Of a DNA stretch of 43,719 nucleotides, positions 8,387 through 19,830 are shown piece by piece (positions within the stretch are counted from its first letter, which is position 1; each line of letters opens with the position of its first letter). Source of the DNA: Massilia sp. ST3 (GTDB lineage: Bacteria > Pseudomonadota > Gammaproteobacteria > Burkholderiales > Burkholderiaceae_D); the NCBI RefSeq assembly GCF_018119405.1, contig NZ_JAGPWC010000041.1, positions 1-43,719 of the forward strand, given 5' to 3'. The notes beneath the pieces were generated by a model. That model searched no databases and had not been told where the DNA came from. It worked only from the letters and a program-made list of their open reading frames with translations. A program made the position numbers and the translations under genes.

Positions 8387-8647
8387 TCAGGAATGATGAC
8401 AGCCTTTGGGGGCTGGGGAAGAATCCTTGGTGCGCACGGGCGGCACCAGGTCGACGCCACCCGCATTCCACGGATGGCAGCGGCACACGCGGCGCGCGGC
8501 CAGCAGCGAACCGCGCGCCGCGCCATGGGTGCGCAGCGCTTCGATCGCGTAATTCGAGCAGGTCGGGTAGAAACGGCATTTCTGCCCGAGCATCGGGGAC
8601 AGCAGCAGCTGGTAGCCGCGGAGCAACCAGACAAGCAGCGTCTTCAT
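8387..8647 (-). CDS. yidD: Membrane protein insertion efficiency factor YidD
   Basis: An 86-residue protein with an N-terminal amphipathic segment (WLLRGYQLLLSPML) and the family's Cys-rich core CRFYPTCSNYAIEAL, followed by CHPWNAGGVDLVP. YidD is membrane-associated and assists YidC-dependent insertion. Its ATG overlaps the TGA of rnpA (ATGA), so the two are translationally coupled. Confidence 0.95.
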   Translation of the reverse strand: MKTLLVWLLRGYQLLLSPMLGQKCRFYPTCSNYAIEALRTHGAARGSLLAARRVCRCHPWNAGGVDLVPPVRTKDSSPAPKGCHHS

Positions 8648-9051
8648 GATGAAGGCTGGGCAGGGTTACCGGCGCCGCGGCGCGGACGCTGCGAAGCGAA
8701 CAGGCGCGCCAGTTCGGCGCGCAGCTCGGTCTTGAGGGCGCGCGTGGTGGCGGGGCCGTCCTTGCTGTTGACCGGGCGCGACAGGCGCACGATGCAATCG
8801 ACCGCCTGGAGTTCGCTGCTGCGGAACAGTTCGCGCGTGACGCGCTTGATCGTGTTGCGCGTTACCGCGCGCGGGGCGAAACGCTTGGCCGCGACGACGC
8901 CCAGCCGCGCATGCGGCAGCGTATTGGGGCGGGTATAGAGGACGAAATGCGCGGATTTTTGTGCCGGCCGCAAACGAAAAACGGATGAAAATTCATCCGT
9001 TTTAACGATGCGCCGAGCGCGCGCGAAGTCGTGTGAACCTTCGCCTGTCAT
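8644..9051 (-). CDS. rnpA: Ribonuclease P protein component
   Basis: A 135-residue basic protein that binds the RNase P RNA and helps 5' maturation of tRNAs. The family signature appears as AVTRNTIKRVTRELFR, a variant of the usual R-N-R-x-K-R. The FxxVF segment (DEFSSVFR) near residue 20 is also typical. The ATG at 9051 is chosen; a TTG two codons upstream is possible, and neither has a clear Shine-Dalgarno. It lies between rpmH (31 bp upstream) and yidD (4-bp overlap). Confidence 0.95.
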   Translation of the reverse strand: MTGEGSHDFARARRIVKTDEFSSVFRLRPAQKSAHFVLYTRPNTLPHARLGVVAAKRFAPRAVTRNTIKRVTRELFRSSELQAVDCIVRLSRPVNSKDGPATTRALKTELRAELARLFASQRPRRGAGNPAQPSS

Positions 9052-9082
9052 GGCCAACCGCGTCGCTCTGCGGCGTGCCGGC

Positions 9083-9220
9083 TTAGACGACTGCCAGGCG
9101 CTTGCGGCCCTTGGCGCGGCGGGCGTTCAGAACCTGACGGCCACCACGGGTAGCCATACGTGCGCGGAAGCCGTGCGTGCGCTTGCGACGAACGACGGAA
9201 GGTTGGTAAGTACGTTTCAT
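9083..9220 (-). CDS. rpmH: 50S ribosomal protein L34
   Basis: A very short basic protein of 45 residues starting [18 protein letters not shown] and continuing RARMATRGG, then [14 protein letters not shown]. This is the full L34 family pattern. It is one residue longer than the 44 usual in relatives because of an extra C-terminal Val. It is the first gene of the leftward operon and lies 368 bp from dnaA. L34 binds 23S rRNA in the large subunit. Confidence 0.97.
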   Translation of the reverse strand: MKRTYQPSVVRRKRTHGFRARMATRGGRQVLNARRAKGRKRLAVV

Positions 9221-9588
9221 GGTGGTCTCGCTTAAAGCAAAAGAAATTGCAAAATCGGGTCTGACGTCTCGTCGTCAGGATTCGGCGCCAATGACAGTTC
9301 GCAGATGTTAAGCCAGCGTCAGCCACAGCAGATACTCTTCGCCCGGGCTGCATCCGCTGTTGAATTGACAGCTAGACATGGTGACCGGGCGGGGAACCCT
9401 GAATTAGACCCTAGTTCTGGCCCGGCTGTCAAGGCGGCTGTTGTTTCGCAAGCAGCTTCCCGGTTTATCCGGCCGCCCTCCTCGGGTGCTCCACCAAGCC
9501 CGCTTTCGGTTGAAAATAGTCGACACAACCTGTGGATAACTACGGAAGAGACAGGTAAAATAGCGTGTTACGTATCAATTAGCGAAGT
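9221..9588. other. Divergent rpmH-dnaA intergenic region, candidate oriC
   Basis: A 368-bp gene-free stretch from which rpmH and dnaA diverge. It contains one perfect DnaA box (TGTGGATAA, 9531-9539, equal to TTATCCACA on the minus strand). There is also a partial TTTATCC at 9464, and the dnaA-proximal 80 bp is more AT-rich. I found no cluster of boxes and no obvious AT-rich 13-mer repeats. Location by gene order supports oriC; the low box count leaves this open. Confidence 0.5.
9531..9561 (+). promoter_or_regulatory. dnaA promoter with overlapping DnaA box
   Basis: TAAAAT at 9556-9561 is a good -10 box. The perfect DnaA box at 9531-9539 covers the position of its -35 element. DnaA binding there would block its own promoter, the usual autoregulation of dnaA. 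A second, weaker option is TTGAAA (9510-9515) with GATAAC (9535-9540). Confidence 0.5.
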
Positions 9589-10992
9589 ATGGAAAACTTT
9601 TGGCAGACCTGTTCCGCGCAGCTGGAGCTCGAATTGACGCCCCAGCAATACAGTGCGTGGATCAAACCGCTGGTCGCCCTCGACTACGAAGACGGCAAGC
9701 TGCGCATCGCCGCGCCCAACCGCTTCAAGCTCGACTGGGTAAAGACGCAGTTCGCCACCCGCATCACCGAGCTCGCCGCCCAGTACTGGGAAGCGCCGGT
9801 GGAGGTGCAGTTCGTGCTCGACCCGAAGACCAATCCGGCCCGCAAGCCGGCGGCGCCGATCGCCCCTACTTCCGACGGCGCGGCGCCGGGCACCGGCCTG
9901 CTGCGCCCTGCCCCGGTCGGCCAGGAGAACCAGACCCAGAACCTGAACATCGCCAACTCGCCCAAGCGCGAGCAAAGCCGGATCAACACCGAGCTGACGT
10001 TCGACAGCTTCGTGACCGGTAAGGCCAACCAGCTGGCGCGCGCCGCCGCGATCCAGGTCGCCAACAACCCGGGCATCTCGTACAACCCGCTGTTCTTCTA
10101 CGGCGGCGTCGGCCTGGGTAAAACCCACCTGATCCATGCGATCGGCAACCAGGTCATGGCCGACCAGCCGGGCGCGCGCATCCGCTACATCCATGCCGAG
10201 CAGTACGTGCGCGACGTCGTCACCGCCTACCAGCGCAAGGGCTTCGACGACTTCAAGCACTACTACCACTCGCTCGACATGCTCCTGATCGACGATATTC
10301 AATTCTTCGGCGGCAAGAGCCGTACGCAGGAAGAATTCTTCTATGCGTTCGAGGCGCTGATCGCGGCCAAGAAGCAGATCATTATCACCTCGGATACCTA
10401 TCCGAAGGAAATCACGGGCATGGACGACCGCCTGATCTCGCGCTTCGACTCGGGCCTGACGGTGGCGATCGAGCCGCCGGAACTCGAGATGCGCGTGGCG
10501 ATCCTGCTCAAGAAGGCGCAGTCCGAGGGTGTGACCCTGAACGACGACGTGGCCTTCTTCGTGGCCAAGCACCTCCGTTCCAACGTGCGCGAACTCGAAG
10601 GCGCACTGCGCAAGATCCTGGCCTACTCGCGCTTCCACGGCAAGGACATCACCATCGACGTGGTGAAGGAAGCCCTGAAGGACCTGCTGTCGGTGCAGAA
10701 CCGCCAGATCTCGGTGGAGAACATCCAGAAGACGGTCGCGGACTTCTTCAACATCAAGGTCGCGGACATGTATTCCAAGCGCCGCCCGGCGAACATCGCC
10801 CGGCCGCGCCAGATCGCCATGTACCTGGCCAAGGAACTGACGCAGAAGAGCCTGCCGGAAATCGGCGAGCTGTTCGGCGGCCGCGACCACACCACCGTGC
10901 TGCACGCGGTGCGCAAGATCGCCCAGGACCGCCAGAAGAACGCGGAATGCAACCACGAACTGCACGTGCTGGAACAGACCCTCAAAGGGTAA
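9589..10992 (+). CDS. dnaA: Chromosomal replication initiator protein DnaA
   Basis: A 467-residue AAA+ initiator that binds DnaA boxes and melts the origin. It has domain I (1-85), a linker domain II (about 85-130), domain III with Walker A GGVGLGKT (172-179) and Walker B LLIDDIQ (Asp235/Asp236), and domain IV with the DNA-binding signature RDHTTVLHA (about 432-440). The length is normal. The first gene of dnaA-dnaN-gyrB. No strong Shine-Dalgarno precedes ATG 9589, but domain I begins immediately with MENFWQTC as in relatives. Confidence 0.98.
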   Translation: MENFWQTCSAQLELELTPQQYSAWIKPLVALDYEDGKLRIAAPNRFKLDWVKTQFATRITELAAQYWEAPVEVQFVLDPKTNPARKPAAPIAPTSDGAAPGTGLLRPAPVGQENQTQNLNIANSPKREQSRINTELTFDSFVTGKANQLARAAAIQVANNPGISYNPLFFYGGVGLGKTHLIHAIGNQVMADQPGARIRYIHAEQYVRDVVTAYQRKGFDDFKHYYHSLDMLLIDDIQFFGGKSRTQEEFFYAFEALIAAKKQIIITSDTYPKEITGMDDRLISRFDSGLTVAIEPPELEMRVAILLKKAQSEGVTLNDDVAFFVAKHLRSNVRELEGALRKILAYSRFHGKDITIDVVKEALKDLLSVQNRQISVENIQKTVADFFNIKVADMYSKRRPANIARPRQIAMYLAKELTQKSLPEIGELFGGRDHTTVLHAVRKIAQDRQKNAECNHELHVLEQTLKG

Positions 10993-11005
10993 AACGCCTC
11001 CCTGG

Positions 11006-11031
11006 GCCCGGGGTTTGTGTTTAAACCGGGC
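11006..11031 (+). terminator. Hairpin in the dnaA-dnaN gap (possible attenuator)
   Basis: GCCCGGGGTTT (11006-11016) can pair with AAACCGGGC (11023-11031), leaving a two-G bulge. No U tract follows, so it is a weak candidate for partial termination between dnaA and dnaN. Confidence 0.3.
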
Positions 11032-11089
11032 AATGGCAAAATAGTGCATTAGCAATAAATCACCAAAAACAACTCATTCGAGGATAACT

Positions 11090-12196
11090 ATGCAATTGGT
11101 CAAATCCACCCGAGATACGCTTCTCCGGCCACTGCAGATCGTGAGCGGTATTGTCGAGCGTCGGCACACTATGCCGATTCTGGCCAATATCCTCATTCGC
11201 AAGAACGGCGAAAGCGTGTCCTTCCTGTCGACCGACACCGAAGTCCAGATCACCACGCTGGCCAACATCGGTTCGGGCGACGAGGTGACGGGCACGACCG
11301 TGGCTGCGCGCAAGCTGCTCGACATCCTGCGCGCGCTGCCGGAATCGGGCGACGTGACCATGACCCTGCAGAACAAGCGCCTGGCCGTCCAGAGCGGCAA
11401 GTCGCGCTTCGCCCTGCAGACCCTGGCGGCCGAGGAATTCCCGACCGTGTCGGTGGCCGACAGCTACAACGCCTCGGTGACCCTGCCGCAGAAGACCCTG
11501 AAGCACCTGTTCAACATGGTGCACTTCTCGATGGCCCAGCAGGACATCCGCTACTACCTGAACGGCCTGCTGCTGGTCCTGGACGGCAACAACATCATCG
11601 CCGTGGCCACCGACGGCCACCGCCTGGCCTTCTGCCAGGTGGAGTCGGAGCAGTCCTTCGAGCGCCAGGAAGTGATCATCCCGCGCAAGACCATCATCGA
11701 ACTGCAGCGCCTGCTGGAAGAAAGCGACGAGGAAGTGCGCCTGGATATCGCGGCCTCGCAGGTCAAGCTGACCTTCGCCGACATCGAGCTGGTCTCGAAG
11801 CTGGTAGAGGGCAAGTTCCCTGACTACACCCGCGTGATCCCGAAGGGCTACAAGAACGACTTCACGATCAGCCGCGACGAGCTGCTGCGTTCGCTGCAGC
11901 GCGCCGCGATCATGACCAGCGACAAGTTCAAGGGTGTGCGCTGCATCATCACCCCGGGCAGCATGAAGATCAGCTCGACCAACGCCGACCAGGAAGAGGC
12001 GGTGGAAGAACTCGAGATCGACTACGGCGGCGACGCGATCGACATCGGCTTCAACGTCACCTACCTGCTCGACGTGCTGAACAACCTGAAGTGCGACCAG
12101 GTGAACATCGCCCTGGGCGACTCGAACTCGTCGGCGCTGATTTCGATTCCCGACAATGGCGACTTCAAGTATGTCGTCATGCCGATGCGTATTTAA
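11090..12196 (+). CDS. dnaN: DNA polymerase III beta subunit (sliding clamp)
   Basis: A 368-residue protein that forms the dimeric ring tethering DNA polymerase III to DNA. Typical elements are MQLVKSTRDTLLRPLQIVSGIVERRHTMPILANIL at the N-terminus, ATDGHRLAF in the second domain and VMPMRI at the C-terminus. ATG 11090 is preceded by CGAGGATAAC, a usable Shine-Dalgarno. It lies 97 bp downstream of dnaA. A REP-like repeat separates it from gyrB. Confidence 0.98.
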   Translation: MQLVKSTRDTLLRPLQIVSGIVERRHTMPILANILIRKNGESVSFLSTDTEVQITTLANIGSGDEVTGTTVAARKLLDILRALPESGDVTMTLQNKRLAVQSGKSRFALQTLAAEEFPTVSVADSYNASVTLPQKTLKHLFNMVHFSMAQQDIRYYLNGLLLVLDGNNIIAVATDGHRLAFCQVESEQSFERQEVIIPRKTIIELQRLLEESDEEVRLDIAASQVKLTFADIELVSKLVEGKFPDYTRVIPKGYKNDFTISRDELLRSLQRAAIMTSDKFKGVRCIITPGSMKISSTNADQEEAVEELEIDYGGDAIDIGFNVTYLLDVLNNLKCDQVNIALGDSNSSALISIPDNGDFKYVVMPMRI

Positions 12197-12200
12197 GTAG

Positions 12201-14870
<2,670 letters not shown>

Positions 14871-14892
14871 TCTCCTGCCGCGCAGGTCCTGG

Positions 14893-14924
14893 CAATGGCT
14901 CCTTCGGGAGCCATTGTCGTTTCT
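14893..14924. terminator. Terminator between gyrB and the MFS gene
   Basis: A perfect 10-bp stem CAATGGCTCC/GGAGCCATTG closed by a TTCG tetraloop, followed by TCGTTT. It lies between convergent gyrB and the MFS transporter and could serve both, though the U tract is short. Confidence 0.75.
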
Positions 14925-14933
14925 GCTTCAAGA

Positions 14934-16220
14934 TCAGTCCTGCTCGGGAATCGGCCTGGTCACCAGGAACAGATAGGACATGGCGCCAAGGAAGGCGATG
15001 CCGGCACCAGTCAGCAGGGCCGGCACGAAAGACCAGGTCTGGGCGATGTAGCCGGTGAGGATGGGCGCCATCGCGCCGCCCAGGAAGCCGCCAAAGTTCT
15101 GGATCGCGCCGAGCGAGGCGATGCGGCTGCGCGGCGCCACCACCGTGGCCAGCGACCACGAGCAGGCCGACGAGGCGTTGGCGAGGAAGATGACGATCGA
15201 GATGCAGGCCACGGCCACGGTATTGCTCTCGACCAGGGCTGCCGGAATCGTGAAGGCGACCATGCCCAGCATGGACGCCACCACCGCATTGCGGCGGCCG
15301 GATACCGGCGAGGCCGCGAGTTTCGCAACCCGGTCGGAGGCCCAGCCTGCTATGAGGGCGCCGGCGAAGCCGCAGAAGAAGGGGATCGAGGCCGCCAGGC
15401 CGGAATACGCCAGGTCCATGTGGCGCTCGGTGCGCAGGTAGCCCGGCAGCCAGGTCAGGTAGACCCAGTTGAGGTAGACCGAGCCGGAGAAACCGAGCAG
15501 CATGCCCCAGGTGGCGCGGTGCTTGAACAGCGCGCCCCAGGAGGACAGGCCCGCCTTCGGCGCCTCCTCGGCGGCCTGGCCGGCGTCGAGGTAGGCGCGT
15601 TCTTCGGCCGTGAGCTGATCGCGCACGGGGTCGCGGTACAGCGCCACCCAGACCACGGCCGCCACCAGGCCCATGCCCCCCGTGACGAAGAAGGCCCAGT
15701 GCCAGCTGGTCGCGGCGATCAGCGGCGCCAGGCACAGCGGCGCGAGGGCGACGCCCAGGGGCGAGGCGGAATTGAAGATGCCGGTCGGCGTGCCGCGCGA
15801 GCGCGGCGGGAACCAGTTGCTGACGACCCGCGCCGCCGCCGGAAATTGCGGCGCCTCGCCGATGCCGAGCACGACCCGCGCGAGCACGAACCAGCCGAAG
15901 GTCGACACCAGCCCGCCCGCGGCCTGGGCCAGCGACCAGATGACCAGCCCCATGCCGAGCAGCCAGCGCGGCCCGATCTTGTCGACCAGGGCGCCGACCG
16001 GCAGCTGGCACAGGGCATAGCTCCAGGAGAAGGCCGACAGCAGCAGGCCCATCTGGCCCAGCGACAGGCCGAGGTCGGCGCGGATGTACTCATTGGCGAC
16101 GGCCAGGGTGGCGCGGTCCAGGTAATTGATGACGCCGGTGACCACGAGCAGCGCCAGGGCCAGGGTTTGGCGGCGGCGGATACGCGGCGGCGTGTCTTGA
16201 TTAGAGGAAATATCGATCAT
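14934..16220 (-). CDS. MFS transporter, anion:cation symporter (ACS) type
   Basis: A 428-residue inner-membrane transporter with about 12 hydrophobic helices. The first helix carries GVINYLDRATLAVA and the loop 2-3 region has GALVDKIGPRWLLG. Both are typical of the ACS subfamily, which imports organic anions such as hexonates, glucarate/galactarate or phthalate with a cation. The substrate cannot be assigned, as no catabolic genes lie next to it. The ATG at 16220 has no strong Shine-Dalgarno and sits in a 12-bp palindrome CATCCCGGGATG that is probably fortuitous. Confidence 0.85.
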   Translation of the reverse strand: MIDISSNQDTPPRIRRRQTLALALLVVTGVINYLDRATLAVANEYIRADLGLSLGQMGLLLSAFSWSYALCQLPVGALVDKIGPRWLLGMGLVIWSLAQAAGGLVSTFGWFVLARVVLGIGEAPQFPAAARVVSNWFPPRSRGTPTGIFNSASPLGVALAPLCLAPLIAATSWHWAFFVTGGMGLVAAVVWVALYRDPVRDQLTAEERAYLDAGQAAEEAPKAGLSSWGALFKHRATWGMLLGFSGSVYLNWVYLTWLPGYLRTERHMDLAYSGLAASIPFFCGFAGALIAGWASDRVAKLAASPVSGRRNAVVASMLGMVAFTIPAALVESNTVAVACISIVIFLANASSACSWSLATVVAPRSRIASLGAIQNFGGFLGGAMAPILTGYIAQTWSFVPALLTGAGIAFLGAMSYLFLVTRPIPEQD

Positions 16221-16399
16221 CCCGGGATGCTACCAAAGGCCGGTGCGCAGGGCGAAAGATATTCTTGCCAAGGACAGCATGAGTGTCTTGGCGACAACAG
16301 TTCAGGCAGCGGTGGCGCGTTCGATTGCAGTAATGCAAGCCAGCGTTTGGAAGCCGGCTTGCTATAGTAGGTTTCCGCAACCAGCTGGAGCATACGCCC

Positions 16400-16939
16400 A
16401 TGCGACTTCGAAAAGCCGCCGTGACGCTTGGAGGAAGCCTGCTTCCCACTCTCGCCGTCGCCTCTCCGGACCTGCAGGCCTCGGCATTCATGGACATCTA
16501 TGCCTCGCACTGCATCAAGTACCTGCATGATTTCGACGGCTTGCGCCGCCATCTGGGCGCCGCGCCACGGCTGTCTCCCGACAAGGCGGCGGTGTTCCTG
16601 AAAGGCTCGCAAGGAAATGCCTGGATGGTGCCCAGCCCGCATGGGCAGTTCATCCTGGTGATCAACCAGGACAAGCAGCTATGCGCGCTGTATGCGAAGA
16701 CCGTTCCCGCCACCACGGCGCAAGAGCTGTTCGAGAAGGTCGTCAGCACTGCCCCCGCGCCCTTCCGCAGCAAGCAGATGCGCAATACCTCCTCGCCCGG
16801 GACGGACGGCGTCACCCTTACCGTGGCATACGAATGGAGCACGGATAGTTCGCCGCGCAAGCCGCTGTTCTCGCTTACCGTGACTACCAGCCCCAAGAGC
16901 GTGGCCCAGGGCGTGGCCATCGCCGCCCTTGGACACTAG
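16400..16939 (+). CDS. Secreted hypothetical protein
   Basis: A 179-residue protein with an N-terminal signal peptide (MRLRKAAVTLGGSLLPTLAVAS, cleavage near 22). The mature part contains CIKYLHDFDGLRRHL, FLKGSQGNAWMVPSP and QLCALYAKTVPA. It has two Cys that could form a disulfide and a beta-rich C-terminal half. The pattern resembles the small NMCC_0638-type exported family of Neisseria and relatives, but this is from memory and only moderately certain. The function is unknown. It probably stands alone, as the next feature is repeat copy D. Confidence 0.75.
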   Translation: MRLRKAAVTLGGSLLPTLAVASPDLQASAFMDIYASHCIKYLHDFDGLRRHLGAAPRLSPDKAAVFLKGSQGNAWMVPSPHGQFILVINQDKQLCALYAKTVPATTAQELFEKVVSTAPAPFRSKQMRNTSSPGTDGVTLTVAYEWSTDSSPRKPLFSLTVTTSPKSVAQGVAIAALGH

Positions 16940-17003
16940 CGTTCGTACGGCTCTACCAGAGACGGCAATCTCATCTCGTTCACGATAGTCCCGCAGTGTC
17001 AGC

Positions 17004-17093
17004 ACGTCGTTCCGGCGAAGGCCGGAACCCAAGTTTTTGTCCGCGTCTCGACAGCTCTAAAAACTTGGGTACCGGCCTTCGCCGGTGCGACGG
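17004..17093. repeat. REP-like inverted pair, copy D
   Basis: The left unit (17004-17038) runs ACGTCGTTCC to CCAAGTTTTTG. The right unit (17059-17093) runs AAAAACTTGGGT to GCGACGG. Both cores are perfect CCGGC-GAAG-GCCGG hairpins. CGTC ends face outward, as in copy C. It lies between the convergent secreted hypothetical and the desaturase. Confidence 0.85.
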
Positions 17094-17117
17094 TCTTATG
17101 GCTAAGGGTTGTGACGA

Positions 17118-18299
17118 TCACGCGTAGCCGCGCAGCTCGCGGGCGAAGGAGCGCAGCTGCGGACACATGGCCCTGGTGGCGCGGGCGCACCATCCCGACA
17201 AGGCTTCGCGCAACTGGTCCTCGGTGGCGAGCGAGCGCTGCCACAAGGCGGCCAGTTGCTCGCGCAGCGCCTGCACCTGCCGCAGGCGTTCGCTGGTGCC
17301 GAGCAAGGCGCCCAGCACCGATTGTTCGTCCGCGTTCAGATAACCGGGATCGCGCGCCAGCAGGCGCAGCGCCATGCGGCGGCTGACGCCGGCCGGCAGC
17401 GCGATATTGCGCAGCTCGCGGTGCCAGACCGGCGCCAGGCGGGCCGACAGGGCCGCCATCACGCGCGCCCGGTTGGCCAGCACGGCGCGCAAGGTATGGT
17501 CGTCGACCTCCATGTGCCGGTAGCGAATGCGCGGCGCCGCCGGCACCGGCCTCGCCTGCGCTAGGCCAAGCAGCTGCAGGATGCGGATATAGAACCAGCC
17601 GGCGTCGAACTCATACCATTTGACGGACATCTTGGCCGAGCTGGCGAAGGTGTGGTGGTTGTTATGCAGCTCTTCGCCGCCGATCAGGAGGCCGATCGGG
17701 ACGATGTTCGTGGCCGCTTCGGCGCAGTCGAAATTGCGGTAGCCGATGGCATGGCCTGCGCCATTGATGACGCCGGCGGCGAAGATCGGAATCCACAGCA
17801 TCTGGATGCCCCAGACCGACAGGCCGATCACGCCGAACAGCGCCACGTCGAGAATCAAGAGCACGCCGACGCCCTGCCAGGTCCAGCGGCTGTACAGGTG
17901 ACGCTCGATCCAGTCGTCCGGACAGCCGGCGGCATAGCGGTCGATCGCGGGCTTGTCGCGGCTGGCAGTGCGATAGAGTTCGGCGCCGCGCAAGAGCACC
18001 GTGCGCAGGCCCGCCAGGCGCGGGCTGTGCGGATCGCCTTCGCGCTCGCAGAAGGCGTGGTGCTTGCGGTGGATGGCGACCCACTCGCGCGTGACCATGC
18101 CTGTGGTGAGCCAGAGCCAGAAGCGGAAGGCGTGGCTGGCGATGGGATGCAGGGTGAGGGCGCGATGCGCCTGGTGGCGGTGCAGGTAGACGGTGACGGC
18201 GATGATGGTGAGATGGGTCGCCAGCAGGGTGTAGACGACGATGCCGACCCAGGACGCGTGGCTGAGTCCGGAATCCAGGAAACGCAACAACTCCGTCAT
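17118..18299 (-). CDS. Acyl-CoA/acyl-lipid delta-9-type fatty acid desaturase
   Basis: A 393-residue membrane-bound di-iron desaturase that introduces a double bond into acyl chains and so tunes membrane fluidity. All three histidine boxes are present: HRHQAH (40-45), HRKHH (77-81) and EELHNNHH (209-216). Hydrophobic segments lie between them. The C-terminal 120 residues are helical and Arg-rich, longer than the minimal catalytic domain but usual in beta-proteobacterial members. The ATG at 18299 (MTELLRFL) is chosen because GAGGAG lies just upstream; the frame is open to 18356. Confidence 0.9.
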   Translation of the reverse strand: MTELLRFLDSGLSHASWVGIVVYTLLATHLTIIAVTVYLHRHQAHRALTLHPIASHAFRFWLWLTTGMVTREWVAIHRKHHAFCEREGDPHSPRLAGLRTVLLRGAELYRTASRDKPAIDRYAAGCPDDWIERHLYSRWTWQGVGVLLILDVALFGVIGLSVWGIQMLWIPIFAAGVINGAGHAIGYRNFDCAEAATNIVPIGLLIGGEELHNNHHTFASSAKMSVKWYEFDAGWFYIRILQLLGLAQARPVPAAPRIRYRHMEVDDHTLRAVLANRARVMAALSARLAPVWHRELRNIALPAGVSRRMALRLLARDPGYLNADEQSVLGALLGTSERLRQVQALREQLAALWQRSLATEDQLREALSGWCARATRAMCPQLRSFARELRGYA

Positions 18300-18408
18300 C
18301 GCTTTCTCCTCGTGCGGGCCGGCGCGCATTCCCGTGGGCGGACCGCGCCGATCCATGTTACGGTGCCATCAGCTCCAAGCGCCGACAGCGGCCGCATGAA
18401 AGGCCAGC

Positions 18409-18642
18409 GTGATTTCCCAACACTACCGTGGATACGACATCGAGGTGTACTGCCTGCAGAGCGAGGAACGCTATGCCTGGCAGGTCACGATCCTCGACCG
18501 CCAGGCGGGCGCCCAGCATGCCCATGCAAGTTCTCCCGGCAGTTGCGCGGGTGCGGCCGAAGCCCAGGACCGCGCCTTCCAGTACGCCCGCGCGTGGGTG
18601 GAATTGCACCCTTTGCACTGGCCTTTCGACGGTACCCATTAG
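18409..18642 (+). CDS. Small hypothetical protein
   Basis: A 77-residue protein starting with GTG, preceded by AAAGG. The sequence has a plausible fold pattern (HYRGYDIEVYCLQSEERYAWQV, then ARAWVELHPLHWPF). Its codon use is strongly GC at third positions, like neighbouring real genes. It is divergent from the desaturase. No family is recognised. Confidence 0.6.
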   Translation: MISQHYRGYDIEVYCLQSEERYAWQVTILDRQAGAQHAHASSPGSCAGAAEAQDRAFQYARAWVELHPLHWPFDGTH

Positions 18643-18748
18643 ATTCATGCGCCTGCCGCGCTGGCGGCGGCCAGGCATCAGTATGCGCGTTTTGCAGGAC
18701 AGGCGCGCACAACAAACATCCAACAAACACGCGCCATCAATAAGAGTT

Positions 18749-18769
18749 GCGAGACCGAGACGGTCTCGC
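18749..18769 (-). terminator. Hairpin downstream of infA
   Basis: A perfect 8-bp stem GCGAGACC/GGTCTCGC with a 5-nt loop, placed 9 bp after the infA stop. On the minus strand AACTCTTATT follows, a poor U tract, so it may be a weak terminator or a 3' stabilising hairpin. Confidence 0.55.
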
Positions 18770-18777
18770 GGGATGGC

Positions 18778-19044
18778 TTAGCGGCGGCGCATCGGCGCGC
18801 TGCGCGGTCCGGACGGGCCGCGGTTTTCGATATGGCGGAACACGATGCGGCCCTTGGTCAGGTCGTAGGGCGACAGCTCCAGCGTGACACGATCACCCTG
18901 CAGGATGCGGATGTGGTTCTTTTTCATGCGGCCCGAGGTATAGGCAATCATCTTGTGACCATTGTCGAGGTCGACGCGGAAGCGCATCTCGGGCAGGACC
19001 TCGGATACCAGGCCATTCATTTCAATCAGTTCTTCTTTTGCCAT
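18778..19044 (-). CDS. infA: Translation initiation factor IF-1
   Basis: An 88-residue S1-fold (OB) protein that binds the A site of the 30S subunit during initiation. It starts [11 protein letters not shown] and contains [38 protein letters not shown] and [10 protein letters not shown], the complete IF-1 pattern. A basic C-terminal tail SAPMRRR makes it longer than the 72-residue form. Burkholderiales usually carry a second infA in the ribosomal-protein cluster, so this lone, tailed copy is probably the paralogue; this is inference. ATG 19044 has GGAGA upstream. The 250 bp upstream holds no recognisable gene. Confidence 0.95.
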   Translation of the reverse strand: MAKEELIEMNGLVSEVLPEMRFRVDLDNGHKMIAYTSGRMKKNHIRILQGDRVTLELSPYDLTKGRIVFRHIENRGPSGPRSAPMRRR

Positions 19045-19314
19045 GCGGTTTCTCCAGTGGCGTTGAGGACCGTGCACGCGCACGTTCCAGGAAATTGCGG
19101 AAAAGCGTCGCGAGCCGAAGGTGGTCGCGAAGTGAAAAGGCCTGGCCGGGAGCGCAGGAGGAGGAGAAAGCGCCCGCATGCCGCGGACGTTGTTTCAAAT
19201 GATGCTGGACAGCTTGTTGCTCGAATGCACGCACGCTGCGGTGCGCGGGAGCTGTCGATAGTACGGCCAGTATAACAGGAATGAATGTTCGCCGCACAAA
19301 CCCCCATCGCCCAT

Positions 19315-19566
19315 TTATGACAACTGGCTAGGCTCTTCGTGGGTAGCGGTCGAATGTTCGGTCTCGACAGACAGGCTGAGCTCGCTATTGTCTTCGATTA
19401 TCTTTTCGGGCGGATCGAGCATGTCAGCCAACATGGCGTGCAACTCCTCCGTATCCCACGGCTTGTTCGCATGCTGTTGCCGGTGAATATAAGACATGAT
19501 TTCCCGGTTTTGCTCGGCAGAGAGCGGCAGGCCATGGAAGGTGGACTGCGGAGACGATTCGATCAT
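19315..19566 (-). CDS. Small acidic hypothetical protein
   Basis: An 83-residue hydrophilic protein. Acidic residues dominate the second half (DPPEKIIEDNSELSLSVETEHS). ATG 19566 follows a strong Shine-Dalgarno GGGAGG at the right distance, the best reason to call it. Its third-position GC content is lower than in neighbours. No domain is recognised. Confidence 0.65.
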   Translation of the reverse strand: MIESSPQSTFHGLPLSAEQNREIMSYIHRQQHANKPWDTEELHAMLADMLDPPEKIIEDNSELSLSVETEHSTATHEEPSQLS

Positions 19567-19830
19567 GATGACCTCCCTTTCTGGCCAGGGTGGTCAGATA
19601 CGACCACTATACGCCCGGCATCCGCCCGTGGCGCACGGCAGGCGGCGGCGAAACATGCATTGACAGTCCGTGCAGCCGTGCTACCATTCCGCTCGGGCTG
19701 AGCAGGACGCCCACTCTCGCGAAAGCCAGCGCACCTGCCAACGTGGTTCATACGTTCGTTTCAAGGTTCATACCATCCCATCATGGATGCCGCGGCGAGA
19801 ACGGCATGCACATATGAAAAGGAATCCGGT

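Noticed and set aside
16218..16229. 12-bp palindrome CATCCCGGGATG at the MFS start codon
   Set aside because: It overlaps the start codon and has no promoter context; expected by chance in GC-rich DNA.
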